A DNA stretch of 64,000 nt from Promicromonospora umidemergens (GTDB lineage Bacteria > Actinomycetota > Actinomycetes > Actinomycetales > Cellulomonadaceae). Shown here one piece after another: positions 1-10,101 of this stretch. The notes under the pieces are model-generated. The model was not told the DNA's origin, ran no database searches, and was given only the letters and a program-made list of their open reading frames with translations. The stretch is taken from contig NZ_JAMTCT010000007.1 in assembly GCF_024171995.1 (NCBI RefSeq), positions 124,001 to 188,000 of the forward strand, in the 5' to 3' direction. A program made the position numbers and the translations under genes. Positions within the stretch are counted from its first letter, which is position 1. Every line of letters starts with the position of its first letter.

Positions 1-1
1 C

Positions 2-214
2 CACGTCACCGTGGGCCTGGTGCGGAACCTGCCGGGGGATCGCGAGGAGATCGACTGCTCGTGCGGCATGACTCTGGCCAACGGGCCGCAGTGGTCGCTC
101 GACGAGCACATCCGCCTGCACCGGGCCGAGGCCCGCTACCTGGCGCTGAGCCAGGTGGCGCCCGCTGGCATGCCCCGCATCATCCCCGTCGACCCGGAGC
201 GGCTGCCCCGCTGA
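2..214 (+). CDS. C-terminal end of an unidentified small protein (5'-truncated by window)
   Basis: The frame is open to the window edge and stops at 212-214, so at least the last 70 residues are present; an in-window GTG at 11 is possible but not needed. The visible part contains a short cluster of potential metal ligands, Cys-Ser-Cys-Gly followed about 15 residues later by His-x3-His, which resembles a small zinc-binding site. I do not recognise the family. It ends only 12 bp from the convergent gene at 227. Function is unknown. Confidence 0.5.
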   Translation, partial: HVTVGLVRNLPGDREEIDCSCGMTLANGPQWSLDEHIRLHRAEARYLALSQVAPAGMPRIIPVDPERLPR

Positions 215-226
215 CGAGGCCGGCCG

Positions 227-472
227 TCAGAGCTCTTCCGGGTCGTCCCAGGACACGCCGCTCGACGCGCCGGAGATCGGGTCGAGCTCGCAGCCGGCGA
301 GGTTGCGCGGCGCCTTGGAGACGTCTCCCCCGCCGAGCAGGCCACGGCGGGTTGCGGCGCGGCGGTGGGCCGGCGGCGCGATGTGGGCGTAGGAAGCGTT
401 CGACTCGTCGACCAGGTCGGTCGGACCGGGGTCGACAGGGTCGGTGGCGGGCTGGGGTTCCCCCGTGATCAT
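227..472 (-). CDS. Small hypothetical protein, 81 aa
   Basis: I chose the ATG at 472 because a purine-rich GAGGATGAGA lies just upstream on this strand; the open frame continues further upstream, but that part reads like non-coding sequence. The protein is acidic at both ends (Asp/Pro-rich N-terminus, C-terminus ending in Trp-Asp-Asp-Pro-Glu-Glu-Leu), with a basic middle stretch around residues 36-44 and a single Cys near 61. It has no membrane segment or signal peptide and matches no family I know. It is transcribed divergently from glgX. Confidence 0.45.
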   Translation of the reverse strand: MITGEPQPATDPVDPGPTDLVDESNASYAHIAPPAHRRAATRRGLLGGGDVSKAPRNLAGCELDPISGASSGVSWDDPEEL

Positions 473-614
473 GGTCTCATCCTCGCAGATCGCCCGGTCT
501 TCGCATCCTCCGCTTGGCACAGTATTTTGAATCCCCTCGAAGCCTCCACGACCACGGCACGCCCAGCGCGCAGATCTCCCCCCACGTACCCCGCAGGGGT
601 GTGATGATCGTCCG
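473..614. promoter_or_regulatory. Divergent intergenic region between the small hypothetical gene and glgX
   Basis: This 142-bp gap should hold promoters for both flanking genes. It includes a short AT-rich patch around 518-532 (TTGGCACAGTATTTTGAATC) that could supply promoter elements on either strand, but I cannot assign a convincing -35/-10 pair. Confidence 0.25.
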
Positions 615-2753
<2,139 letters not shown>

Positions 2754-2763
2754 GCTGTCCGCC

Positions 2764-4587
2764 GTGACCGGACCGAGGAGTGGAACCGGGGGAACCACAC
2801 CACCGCCCCGACCAGGGCCTGATATGCCTGTGCCAGGGCCAAGACCGGTGGTGTGGGCCCCGCGCGCACGCATCATCGAGGTGCTCGTGCCCTATGACCC
2901 GTACGAGGAGCCGGAGCACATGCCGCTGCGCCTCGTCGGCGCGGGCGAGCCCGGGTACTGGGGGGCGGACAGGGTGCTCGGGCACGGCACCGACTACGGC
3001 TACTCGGTCGACGGCGGCCCGCTGCTGCCCGACCCGCGCAGCGTGTGGCTGCCGCAAGGTATCCACGGACCCACCCGGGTCTTCGACCCGGCCTTCGAGT
3101 GGACCGACGGCGCGTGGTCGCCGCCCGACCTCTCCACGGGCGTCCTCATGCACGTCGACGTCGAGACGTTCACCCCGGAGGGCACCCTCGACGCCGCCGC
3201 GGCGCTGCTGCCCCGGGTGGCGGAGCTCGGGCTGCACGGCGTCGAGCTCGCACCTGTCGCCGCGTTCGACCCGGCGCTCGGCCCGGCGCGCGGTGTGCGC
3301 CTCTACTCCGTGCACGAGCCGTACGGCGGCCCGCGCGCGCTCCAGCGCTTCGTCGACGCGGCGCACGCGGCGGGCCTCGCCGTCGTGCTGGACATCCCCT
3401 ACCGCTGGGCGGTGGCCGACGAGCTCGGGCTGGAGGCCTACGGGCCGTACGTCATGGGCGGGGCCGGCCGGGTGCGCGCCCCGCGCACCGACGTCGGCGA
3501 CGCCGGCGAGCACGCCCTCCAGGCGATGCGCCCACGGACCGGTCAGGTGCCGCTGGACCGGCCCCGCACCGGCCCCATCCAGCTCCGGACCGGGCAGGTG
3601 CCGTCGATCGGCACACGGGCTGGCAAGGTCCCGTCCGCACCGACGGTCCGCACCGACTTCGTGGGCGACCGCATCAACCTCGACGGCAGCGGCAGCCGCG
3701 GCCCGCGCGACTTCCTCGCCGACGACGCGCGGCACTGGCTGCGGGAGTACCACGTGGACGGCCTGGTGCTCGACGTCGACGCGCTCGTCGACCGCTCGCC
3801 CACCCCGTTCCTCAGCGAGCTCGCTGACTACGTGGTCGGCATGGGCGAACAGCTCGATCGCCGCTTCAGCCTGCTCGTCGACGGTCCGGGCCGGAGCGAC
3901 CGGCTGACGACGATCCTGCTCCGCATCCTGTCCGGCCCCGGCCGGCCGGAGGACCTCCAGGCGCTCCAGATGCTCGCCGACCTGGTGCACCCGGCGGTGC
4001 GCCGGGCGACCCGCCAGAACGGCGGGCGCCGCAACCGGGTCCGGGCCGGCGCGAGCGTCGTCGAGGACATCACCCGGCTCCCCGCCGCCCAGCTCACCGC
4101 GCCATGGGCCGGCGAGGAGAGCCCCGCGACGGCGCTCCTCGGCGTGGACGACGTCGACATCCGCGCCAGCGTGCTCGCCACCGTCCTCCTCGCGGGCAAC
4201 CCGCTCGTGCTCGACACGGTGCACGTGCCGGTGGTCCCGCGCAACGAGAACGATCAGCGGCTGGTGCGCTGGGCGCGCGAGCTGGTCGCCATCCGGCTGA
4301 GCGTGGCCGACGAGCTGGGCCTGCCGCTGGAGATCCGCTCCACGGCCGACCGCTCGGTCATCGCGGTGCTGCGCGGCAGCCTGGCGTTCGTGCTCAACAC
4401 GGGCCACGGCCTCGCCGCCCTGCGCCTGGGGAGCCTGCTGCGGCCCGCCGAGGCTGCGGGCAAGAAGGCGCCGCCGGCCGCGGCGTTCCGGCTCGCTGCC
4501 GCCTGGGAGCCGGGCGCGACGCGCCTGGTCGGCGACACCCTCACGGTCCCGCCACGGATGACCGCCGTGCTGCGCGCGGAGGGCTGA
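2764..4587 (+). CDS. TreZ-like GH13 protein, probably catalytically inactive
   Basis: The N-terminal half follows maltooligosyl trehalose trehalohydrolase (TreZ): a VWAPRA strand, the family phrase PDPRSVWLPQGIHGP near residues 90-103, and INLDG at 304-308. The catalytic signatures are degraded. Region I, normally DVVYNH, reads DIPYRW (210-215). The nucleophile region keeps Asp337 in VDGLVLD. The position that should supply the acid/base Glu reads LLVDGPGRSD (370-379), with no Glu. A 34-residue low-complexity insertion (257-290) repeats Arg-Thr-Gly-Gln-Val-Pro motifs. The chosen GTG lies 10 bp after glgX; ATG at 2824 is a plausible alternative. No TreY or TreS is in the window. Probable roles are glycan binding or scaffolding beside GlgX (inference). 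Confidence 0.7.
   Translation: MTGPRSGTGGTTPPPRPGPDMPVPGPRPVVWAPRARIIEVLVPYDPYEEPEHMPLRLVGAGEPGYWGADRVLGHGTDYGYSVDGGPLLPDPRSVWLPQGIHGPTRVFDPAFEWTDGAWSPPDLSTGVLMHVDVETFTPEGTLDAAAALLPRVAELGLHGVELAPVAAFDPALGPARGVRLYSVHEPYGGPRALQRFVDAAHAAGLAVVLDIPYRWAVADELGLEAYGPYVMGGAGRVRAPRTDVGDAGEHALQAMRPRTGQVPLDRPRTGPIQLRTGQVPSIGTRAGKVPSAPTVRTDFVGDRINLDGSGSRGPRDFLADDARHWLREYHVDGLVLDVDALVDRSPTPFLSELADYVVGMGEQLDRRFSLLVDGPGRSDRLTTILLRILSGPGRPEDLQALQMLADLVHPAVRRATRQNGGRRNRVRAGASVVEDITRLPAAQLTAPWAGEESPATALLGVDDVDIRASVLATVLLAGNPLVLDTVHVPVVPRNENDQRLVRWARELVAIRLSVADELGLPLEIRSTADRSVIAVLRGSLAFVLNTGHGLAALRLGSLLRPAEAAGKKAPPAAAFRLAAAWEPGATRLVGDTLTVPPRMTAVLRAEG
3532..3633 (+). repeat. Imperfect coding repeats (RTGQVP-like) inside the TreZ-like gene
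   Basis: Four imperfect units encode PRTGQVP, PRTGPIQ, LRTGQVP and TRAGKVP in succession. They fall where normal TreZ proteins have the short loop between the region-I strand and the conserved NLDG segment, so they are an insertion relative to the family. Confidence 0.7.
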
Positions 4588-4645
4588 CCTGGGAGCCTGG
4601 GGTTCTGGGACCGGCGCGCGAGCCGGTCCCGCGAAGGAGGCACCG

Positions 4646-5506
4646 ATGGCGAAGAAGCTCGAGAAGCTGTGGCGGACCCCGGCCCACGAGGCTCTGCGCT
4701 GGGAGCACGGCACCGACCTCGACGCCCTCGACGAGTCCGCGACGCCCGGCTGGGCCGGTAAGCGGCGCGACGGCGAGGAGCTGATGACCTCCCGCGCCCC
4801 GGAGCTCGCCGACCTCCAGGAGCGCCTCTTCGCGCACGGCCGCACCGGCGGCGACCGGTCGGTGCTGCTGGTGCTGCAGGGCCTCGACACAGCGGGCAAG
4901 GGCGGGATCGTGCGGCACGTCGTCGGCATGGTGGACCCGCAGGGCGTGCAGCACACGGGCTTCGGCGTGCCGACGCAGGAGGAGAAGGAGCACGGCTACC
5001 TCTGGCGGATCCGCAACGCGCTCCCCCGCCCCGGCTACCTCGGTGTCTTCGACCGGTCGCACCACGAACAGGTCCTGGTCGTGCGGGTGAACCGGCTCGA
5101 GCCGCAGAAGACCTGGCGCAAGCACTACCGCGAGCTGAACGAGTTCGAGGCCGAGGTGGCGGCGTCGGGCACCCTGATCGTGAAGGTGGCGCTCTTCGTG
5201 TCGGCCCAGGAGCAGAAGGAGCGCCTGGCCGAGCGGCTCGAGCGGCCCGACAAGCACTGGAAGTACGACCCGGGCGACATCGACGTCCGCTCGAAGCTCC
5301 CGCAGTACATCGCGGCATACCAGGAGCTGCTGGACCGCACCTCCACCGACGTGGCGCCCTGGTACGTCGTGCCGGCGAACCGGAAGTGGTACGCGCGCCT
5401 GGCGGTCACCGAGCTGCTGACCGGCGCCCTGCGGTCGCTGGACCTCGGCTGGCCGCCCGCCGACTTCGACGTCGAGACCGAGAAGGCCCGCCTCGCGGCC
5501 AGCTGA
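4646..5506 (+). CDS. ppk2: Polyphosphate kinase 2 family protein (PPK2)
   Basis: PPK2 enzymes transfer phosphate between polyphosphate and nucleotides, usually toward nucleotide phosphorylation. Supporting features are a Walker A variant GLDTAGKGG (79-87), a Walker B segment with FDRSHHEQV (135-143), and a lid-like basic stretch. The length of 286 aa fits single-domain PPK2. The start is clear: AAGGAGG at 4634-4640 precedes the ATG. The substrate class (AMP, ADP or both) cannot be assigned from sequence alone. It lies 58 bp after the TreZ-like gene on the same strand, placing polyphosphate and glycogen functions together. Confidence 0.9.
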   Translation: MAKKLEKLWRTPAHEALRWEHGTDLDALDESATPGWAGKRRDGEELMTSRAPELADLQERLFAHGRTGGDRSVLLVLQGLDTAGKGGIVRHVVGMVDPQGVQHTGFGVPTQEEKEHGYLWRIRNALPRPGYLGVFDRSHHEQVLVVRVNRLEPQKTWRKHYRELNEFEAEVAASGTLIVKVALFVSAQEQKERLAERLERPDKHWKYDPGDIDVRSKLPQYIAAYQELLDRTSTDVAPWYVVPANRKWYARLAVTELLTGALRSLDLGWPPADFDVETEKARLAAS

Positions 5507-5565
5507 CCTGTAGTTCACCCGCTCCGGGTCACAACCTTCCCCGTCCCTCGCCCGTCTTACCTGGC

Positions 5566-6825
5566 ATGAGGAACCACGCAGCGGTACACCCGGTCATCCT
5601 CGGTGGCGACGCCGGCGCCTACAGCCTCGCTCGCGCCTTCCACGAGCGCTACGGCGTCAGGTCGACGGTCGTGTCCATCCGTCCGACGCCCAACATCGCA
5701 CACTCCACCATCATCCGGAACGTCGTGGAACCGCGCCTCGACGACCCGGCCGTCATGGTCGAGCTGATCCGCCGGGTCGCCGCGGCGGCTCCGGGTCCGG
5801 TCATCGCGCTGACCTGCGTGGACTGGTACGTGCGGGCCCTCGCGGCGCACCGCGAGCTCCTGGCGGACGTGGCGGTCGTCCCCTACGCGCCGGTGGGCCT
5901 GCTCGATCGCGTGATGGACAAGCGGCGGTTCTCCGAGCTGTGCCACGAGATCGGGGTCCCGCACCCGCGCACGGAGGTGCGCGACGGCGGGGAGCCGGTC
6001 GGCGACCTCGACCTGCGCTTCCCCGTGATCGCCAAGCCGGGTGACAACACGGCGTGGCACCGGGTGTCGTTCCGCGGCAAGGCGAAGGTGCACCTGGTGC
6101 AGGACCGCGCCGAGCTGGCCGCGCTCCTGGACGCGGCCGGCGACGCGGGCTACCGGAGGCCGATGATCGTTCAGGAGTACGTGCCCGGCGACGACTCGCA
6201 GATGCGGATCATGACCACCTACTCGGATCGCGCGGGCACGGTGCGCATGGCGTGGGGCGGTCGCGTGCTGCTCGAGGAGCACACGCCCGGGACGCTGGGC
6301 AACCCGGCGGCGATCCTCACGGGGCGGCTCGGGCAGGTCGAGGCGGACGCCCGCCGGCTCGTGGAGCACCTGGGCTGGACCGGGTTCGCGAACTTCGACG
6401 TGAAGGTGGACCCGCGGACCGGCGTCGGACACTTCCTGGAGCTGAACCCGCGCACGGGACGGTCGAACTACTACCTGACGGCGAGCGGGCTGAACCCCGC
6501 CGCCTTCTGGATGGCGGACCACCTCACCGGGCGCTGGCCGCTCATGGAGCCGCTGGAGGTGCTGTACCGGATAGTCCCGAGCTTCCTCCTGGACAGGTAC
6601 GTGCACGACGAGTCGGTACGCGCCGCCGTGCGCCGCGCCCGCGTCGTGCACCCGCTGAAGTACGGCCGGGACCTGTCGCCGCGCCGCGACGCCTGGGTGC
6701 GTCTCGCCGAGCTGAACCAGGTGCGCAAGTTCGCGCAGCACCATCCGCTGCAGGAACAGGGCGGGGTGACCGGGCGGTCCGGCGCCGTGGAGCCCCTCCC
6801 GTCCGGGGAGCGTGACGTTGCCTGA
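5566..6825 (+). CDS. ATP-grasp carboxylate-amine ligase, D-aspartate ligase type
   Basis: I place the start at ATG 5566 (MRNHAAVHPVILGGDAGAYS), giving 420 aa; the open frame upstream overlaps ppk2 and is not coding-like. The N-terminus VILGGDAGAYSLARAFHERYG matches Enterococcus faecium D-aspartate ligase (Asl), which activates beta-carboxyl D-Asp and adds it to the stem-peptide lysine. ATP-grasp motifs are VIAKPGDNTAWH (near 151), IVQEYVPGDD (near 200) and FLELNPRTGRSNYY (near 290). The stop overlaps the start of an Asp/Glu racemase, which would supply a D-amino acid. A paralogue lies at 10102-11406. Role in the peptidoglycan interpeptide bridge is a family-based inference; D-Glu is an alternative substrate. 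Confidence 0.8.
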   Translation: MRNHAAVHPVILGGDAGAYSLARAFHERYGVRSTVVSIRPTPNIAHSTIIRNVVEPRLDDPAVMVELIRRVAAAAPGPVIALTCVDWYVRALAAHRELLADVAVVPYAPVGLLDRVMDKRRFSELCHEIGVPHPRTEVRDGGEPVGDLDLRFPVIAKPGDNTAWHRVSFRGKAKVHLVQDRAELAALLDAAGDAGYRRPMIVQEYVPGDDSQMRIMTTYSDRAGTVRMAWGGRVLLEEHTPGTLGNPAAILTGRLGQVEADARRLVEHLGWTGFANFDVKVDPRTGVGHFLELNPRTGRSNYYLTASGLNPAAFWMADHLTGRWPLMEPLEVLYRIVPSFLLDRYVHDESVRAAVRRARVVHPLKYGRDLSPRRDAWVRLAELNQVRKFAQHHPLQEQGGVTGRSGAVEPLPSGERDVA

Positions 6826-7627
6826 CGCCGGCGCGCCGGGCGCCAGGACCGGAGCCGGAGCCGGAGCCGGGGCCGGGGCCGGGGGCACGCTCGTCGGCGT
6901 GCTGGGCGGGGTCGGGCCGCTCGCGACGGTCCTGTTCATGGAGCGCGTCGCCCGGCTGACCGATGCGGCACGGGACCAGGACCACGTCGACATGATGGTG
7001 CTGCAGCACGCGACGGTCCCGGACCGGACAGCGTTCCTGCTGGGGCGTTCCACCGACGATCCAGGGCCGGTGCTCGCTGCCGACGCGCGGCGGCTCGCCC
7101 GGGCCGGGGTCGGCTTCCTCGTGCTGCCGTGCAACACGGCACACGCGTTCGCCGGCGCGATCGCCGCGGCGACGTCGGTCCCGCTGCTGTCCGCGGTGGA
7201 CGTGACGGTGTCCGCGGTGCTGTCTGACGACACCTGGACGGGTCGCCTCAGCGGGTCACGGCCGGAGGCGGTCGGCCTCCTCGCGACGGAGGGGACCGTC
7301 GAGTCGGGCGTCTACCTCGACGCCTTCGCCGCACACGGCATCAAGACCCTGGTGCCCGACGTCGCCGGTCAGGCGGCCGTGACGTCCCTGGTCTACGACG
7401 GCGTGAAGGCGGGGCGTGGCGGTGACCTGACCACGCTGGAGGGCGTCGTCGGCGACCTGCGCCTCCGTGGGGCGGGCGCGATCGTGCTGGGGTGCACCGA
7501 GCTGTCGGTCGCGGCGGAGGCGACCCCTGGGGACCTCCTGCCCGGCGTCGTGCTCGTGGACGCCCTCGACGAGCTGGCCCGGGCGACGGTGCTGCGCGCG
7601 GGACGCAGGCTCCGCGCGGACGGATAG
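6812..7627 (+). CDS. Aspartate/glutamate racemase family protein
   Basis: Cofactor-independent Asp/Glu racemases use two cysteines, and both are present: PCNTAH (Cys107) and LGCTELS (Cys228). The opening GVLGGVGPLATVLFM is the RacD-type signature rather than MurI-type. The gene overlaps the preceding ATP-grasp ligase by 14 bp from GTG 6812. TTG 6818 is a plausible alternative, being better spaced from GGGGAG at 6805-6810. The N-terminus holds a (Gly-Ala)n run encoded by a hexanucleotide repeat. Coupled translation with a D-Asp-type ligase suggests it makes D-Asp (or D-Glu) for the peptidoglycan bridge. It ends 12 bp before the convergent zapE. Confidence 0.88.
   Translation: MTLPDAGAPGARTGAGAGAGAGAGGTLVGVLGGVGPLATVLFMERVARLTDAARDQDHVDMMVLQHATVPDRTAFLLGRSTDDPGPVLAADARRLARAGVGFLVLPCNTAHAFAGAIAAATSVPLLSAVDVTVSAVLSDDTWTGRLSGSRPEAVGLLATEGTVESGVYLDAFAAHGIKTLVPDVAGQAAVTSLVYDGVKAGRGGDLTTLEGVVGDLRLRGAGAIVLGCTELSVAAEATPGDLLPGVVLVDALDELARATVLRAGRRLRADG
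6851..6886 (+). repeat. Hexanucleotide tandem repeat (GGAGCC/GGGGCC)
   Basis: Six consecutive 6-bp units (three GGAGCC, two GGGGCC, one GGGGGC) encode the Gly-Ala run near residues 14-25 of the racemase. Unit length is a multiple of three, so copy-number change would keep the frame. Confidence 0.85.
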
Positions 7628-7639
7628 GTGGTCGAGCCG

Positions 7640-8698
7640 TCAGACGAGCTTGCGGCCCTCCTCGGCCAGGGCGCCCAGGCGGGACAGTGCCCGGTAGTAC
7701 TTCTTGCGGTACCCGCCGGCGAGCATCTCCTCGGTGAACAGGCCACGCGTGTCCCCCGACCCGCCGAGCAGCACCGGCACGTCCCGGTCGTACAGGCGGT
7801 CCACGAGCACGACGAGGCGCAGCGCGACCTCCTGCGCCGTCACGGCGTGCACCCCCGTCAGCGCGACGACGGAGACGCCGTCGAGCAGCGCGCCGTACCG
7901 GCTGGGGTGCACGGTGGCGAGGTGGGCGAGCAGGTCGTCGAACCCGTCGAGGGTGGCACCGGGGCGAGCCGCCGCGGCGGCGACGTCGCCGTCGGTCAGC
8001 GGCTCGGAGTCCGTGACGACGTCCCGGTGGCGGTAGTCCTCGCCGTCGACCCGCAGGGTCTCGAAGCGGTCGGACAGGGCCTTGATCTCGCGCTGGAAGT
8101 CCTGGGCGGCGAAGCGGCCCTCACCGAGCGCGTCGGGCAGCGTGTTCGACGTCGCGGCGAGCGCGACGCCCCGGTCCGCGAGCTCGCGCATGAGGCGGGA
8201 CATGATGGTGGTGTCACCCGCGTCGTCGAGCTCGAACTCGTCGATGCAGACCAGCTTCTTGGCGGCGAGCGCCTCGACGGTCGGGAGGAACCCGAGCGCC
8301 CCGACGAGGTTGGTGTACTCGACGAACGTGCCGTACGCGGCGCTGCTCGTTCCGTGGACCGGGCCGAGCGCCTCACCGACGGCGTGGGCGAGCGAGGTGA
8401 GCAGGTGCGTCTTGCCGACGCCGAAGCCGCCGTCCAGGTACACGGCGGGTGCGGGCTTGCGGCGGGCGAACAGGCCGCGCCGGGGGGCGGCGATCTCCTG
8501 GGCGATCTCCGTCAGGCGGGCGAGCGCGCGGCCCTGGCTGGGATGTGCCGGGTTGGCGCGGTAGGTGGCGAACCGGGCGTTCGCGAAGTGGCGCGGCGGC
8601 ACGAGATCGGTGACGAGCCGGTCGACAGGGACCCGCGGTCGGACGGCGCACAGGGCGGTCGTCGCGGTCTGGCTGTCGGTGGTGGTAGCGGTCGTCAC
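7640..8698 (-). CDS. zapE: ZapE/AFG1-family ATPase
   Basis: This is an AAA-type ATPase of the ZapE/AFG1 family; ZapE of E. coli acts at the division ring. Walker A is GGFGVGKTH (90-98) and Walker B is CIDEFEL (151-157), both in family-typical form. The C-terminus ends in the usual Tyr/Arg-rich segment (FTEEMLAGGYRKKYYRALSR). Length (352 aa) is normal. The first 15 residues are Thr-rich and variable. A precise role in actinobacterial division is not established from sequence. Confidence 0.92.
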   Translation of the reverse strand: MTTATTTDSQTATTALCAVRPRVPVDRLVTDLVPPRHFANARFATYRANPAHPSQGRALARLTEIAQEIAAPRRGLFARRKPAPAVYLDGGFGVGKTHLLTSLAHAVGEALGPVHGTSSAAYGTFVEYTNLVGALGFLPTVEALAAKKLVCIDEFELDDAGDTTIMSRLMRELADRGVALAATSNTLPDALGEGRFAAQDFQREIKALSDRFETLRVDGEDYRHRDVVTDSEPLTDGDVAAAAARPGATLDGFDDLLAHLATVHPSRYGALLDGVSVVALTGVHAVTAQEVALRLVVLVDRLYDRDVPVLLGGSGDTRGLFTEEMLAGGYRKKYYRALSRLGALAEEGRKLV

Positions 8699-8751
8699 GT
8701 AGCAAGAGATTACCGGCGGGGCCGCTCACCGGGGGTGCCGGGAGAGCAAGG

Positions 8752-9426
8752 TCACACGTGCCGGACGGCCGGTGCAGCGGGGTCGTCCAGGAGCTCGCAG
8801 AGGGCGTTGACCACCTGCGCGGGGGTCCGGACCTGGGCGGGGTCCTCGTTGCGGCCGTCGCCGGAGACGGCGTGGTCGACGACGAGCTCGTGGAAGCGGA
8901 CGGCCGGCCCGGAACCCGGCGGCCGATCCTGCCCTGACTCCAGGCGCAGCACCTGGACCAGCATGGCCAGCCCGGCGCCCGTGACGCTGATCGCGCCCGA
9001 CCCGGCCATCGCCTCGCGGGACGCCGCGCCGTTGAGCACGACGTACGGGTCGCCGGGTCCCAGCAGCGGCGCGAGCGCGCGCGCGGCGTCGAGGTGGGCG
9101 GTGAGGTGCGAGGCCAGCGTCGCGGACCAGCGGTCCGGGTCCGACTCCAGCAGCGGGGCGCCCTTGTCCCAGCCGCCGATCGAGGCGACGACTGCCCCGG
9201 GCAGCGGTACTCCTGCGTGGGCACAGGCGGCGCGGACGGCGTCCGGCAGGGCGGCCGTCTCGGGGCTGTGGACGGGAACCACCCCTGCCTGGACCGTGAC
9301 CCGGTCGGGCAGCTCATGACGCGTGGAGGCGAGCACGAGCCGGCCGCCGGCAGCCAGGCCGCGTGCGACCCGGCTGCCGACGAACCCGCTCGCCCCGACG
9401 ACGAGGACGGGCCGGAGGCTGTTCAT
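8752..9426 (-). CDS. NAD(P)-binding Rossmann-fold protein (SDR-like)
   Basis: Short-chain dehydrogenase-like protein of 224 aa. The dinucleotide-binding loop GASGFVGSR lies at residues 11-19. The usual catalytic Tyr-x3-Lys is not evident: the expected region reads VVLNGAASREAMAGSG, so it may be an atypical or non-catalytic member. It sits 53 bp upstream of zapE on the same strand and may share its transcript. Substrate unknown. Confidence 0.7.
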   Translation of the reverse strand: MNSLRPVLVVGASGFVGSRVARGLAAGGRLVLASTRHELPDRVTVQAGVVPVHSPETAALPDAVRAACAHAGVPLPGAVVASIGGWDKGAPLLESDPDRWSATLASHLTAHLDAARALAPLLGPGDPYVVLNGAASREAMAGSGAISVTGAGLAMLVQVLRLESGQDRPPGSGPAVRFHELVVDHAVSGDGRNEDPAQVRTPAQVVNALCELLDDPAAPAVRHV

Positions 9427-9440
9427 CAGCTCAGGCTAGG

Positions 9441-9902
9441 TCAGACCGCCTGCGGCTGCGCCACGGCCTTGGGGTCAGGGCCGTGCTGGTTGGGGCCGGG
9501 TGTGCCGTTGGAGGCAGTGAAGACGATCAGGATGATCTGACCGACGAAGAGGACCAGGCCGATCAGGACCCAGAAGCCGGACTTGCCGGTGTCGTGCAGG
9601 CGGCGCACCGTGACGCCGAGGGTCGGCAGCAGGAGCGCGAGGCCGACGATCGACAGGATGATGTAACCGGTCGTCAGGGAGCCGGGCATAGCCGGCATCG
9701 GCGCTGCGGCGTCGCCTGCCATCAGGTACTCCGAGGTGGCCGCGGAGTACTCGGCCAGGCCGGGGGCCACCAGCGCCACGTAGAGAACCGTGTAGACGAT
9801 CCCGTACGCCAGCACGTACCACCAGTACTCGGAGCGGCGGGCGCGCCCGTTGAAGACCGCGTACTTGGACAGCACGGTCTTGATCGACTCGATGAACGAC
9901 AT
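9441..9902 (-). CDS. DUF805 family membrane protein
   Basis: 153 aa from ATG 9902; GAGAGG lies about 10 nt upstream. The DUF805 hallmarks are GRARRSEYWW (19-28) and RRLHDTGKSGFW (100-111). Three hydrophobic segments (about 25-47, 78-97, 110-130) predict an inner-membrane protein. Function of the family is unknown. The longer open frame upstream is not family-like. It ends 14 bp before the SDR-like gene on the same strand. Confidence 0.88.
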   Translation of the reverse strand: MSFIESIKTVLSKYAVFNGRARRSEYWWYVLAYGIVYTVLYVALVAPGLAEYSAATSEYLMAGDAAAPMPAMPGSLTTGYIILSIVGLALLLPTLGVTVRRLHDTGKSGFWVLIGLVLFVGQIILIVFTASNGTPGPNQHGPDPKAVAQPQAV

Positions 9903-10034
9903 CGGGGAAGAACCTCTCTCACGTGTTGTGCTGGGAATCTCCAGCAAGTGCTCACACAGTGTCCCGGTGACTCGAAGGGTGCACAAGGGCTGGAGCGGGC
10001 AGAACTACCCATCGCCGAAAGGCCCCTGACATGC

Positions 10035-10070
10035 CGGACGCCCAGGTCACCTGAGTGACCTGGGCGTCCG
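10035..10070 (-). terminator. Perfect 16-bp hairpin, likely terminator of the gnd/ATP-grasp operon
   Basis: Arms at 10035-10050 and 10055-10070 are exact reverse complements around a CTGA loop. The hairpin lies 32 bp past the stop of the minus-strand ATP-grasp gene. No clear U-tract follows, which is common for hairpin terminators in high-GC actinobacteria. Confidence 0.7.
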
Positions 10071-10101
10071 ACACGTCCGGGTGGTGCCGGACCAGAGCCG
10101 A

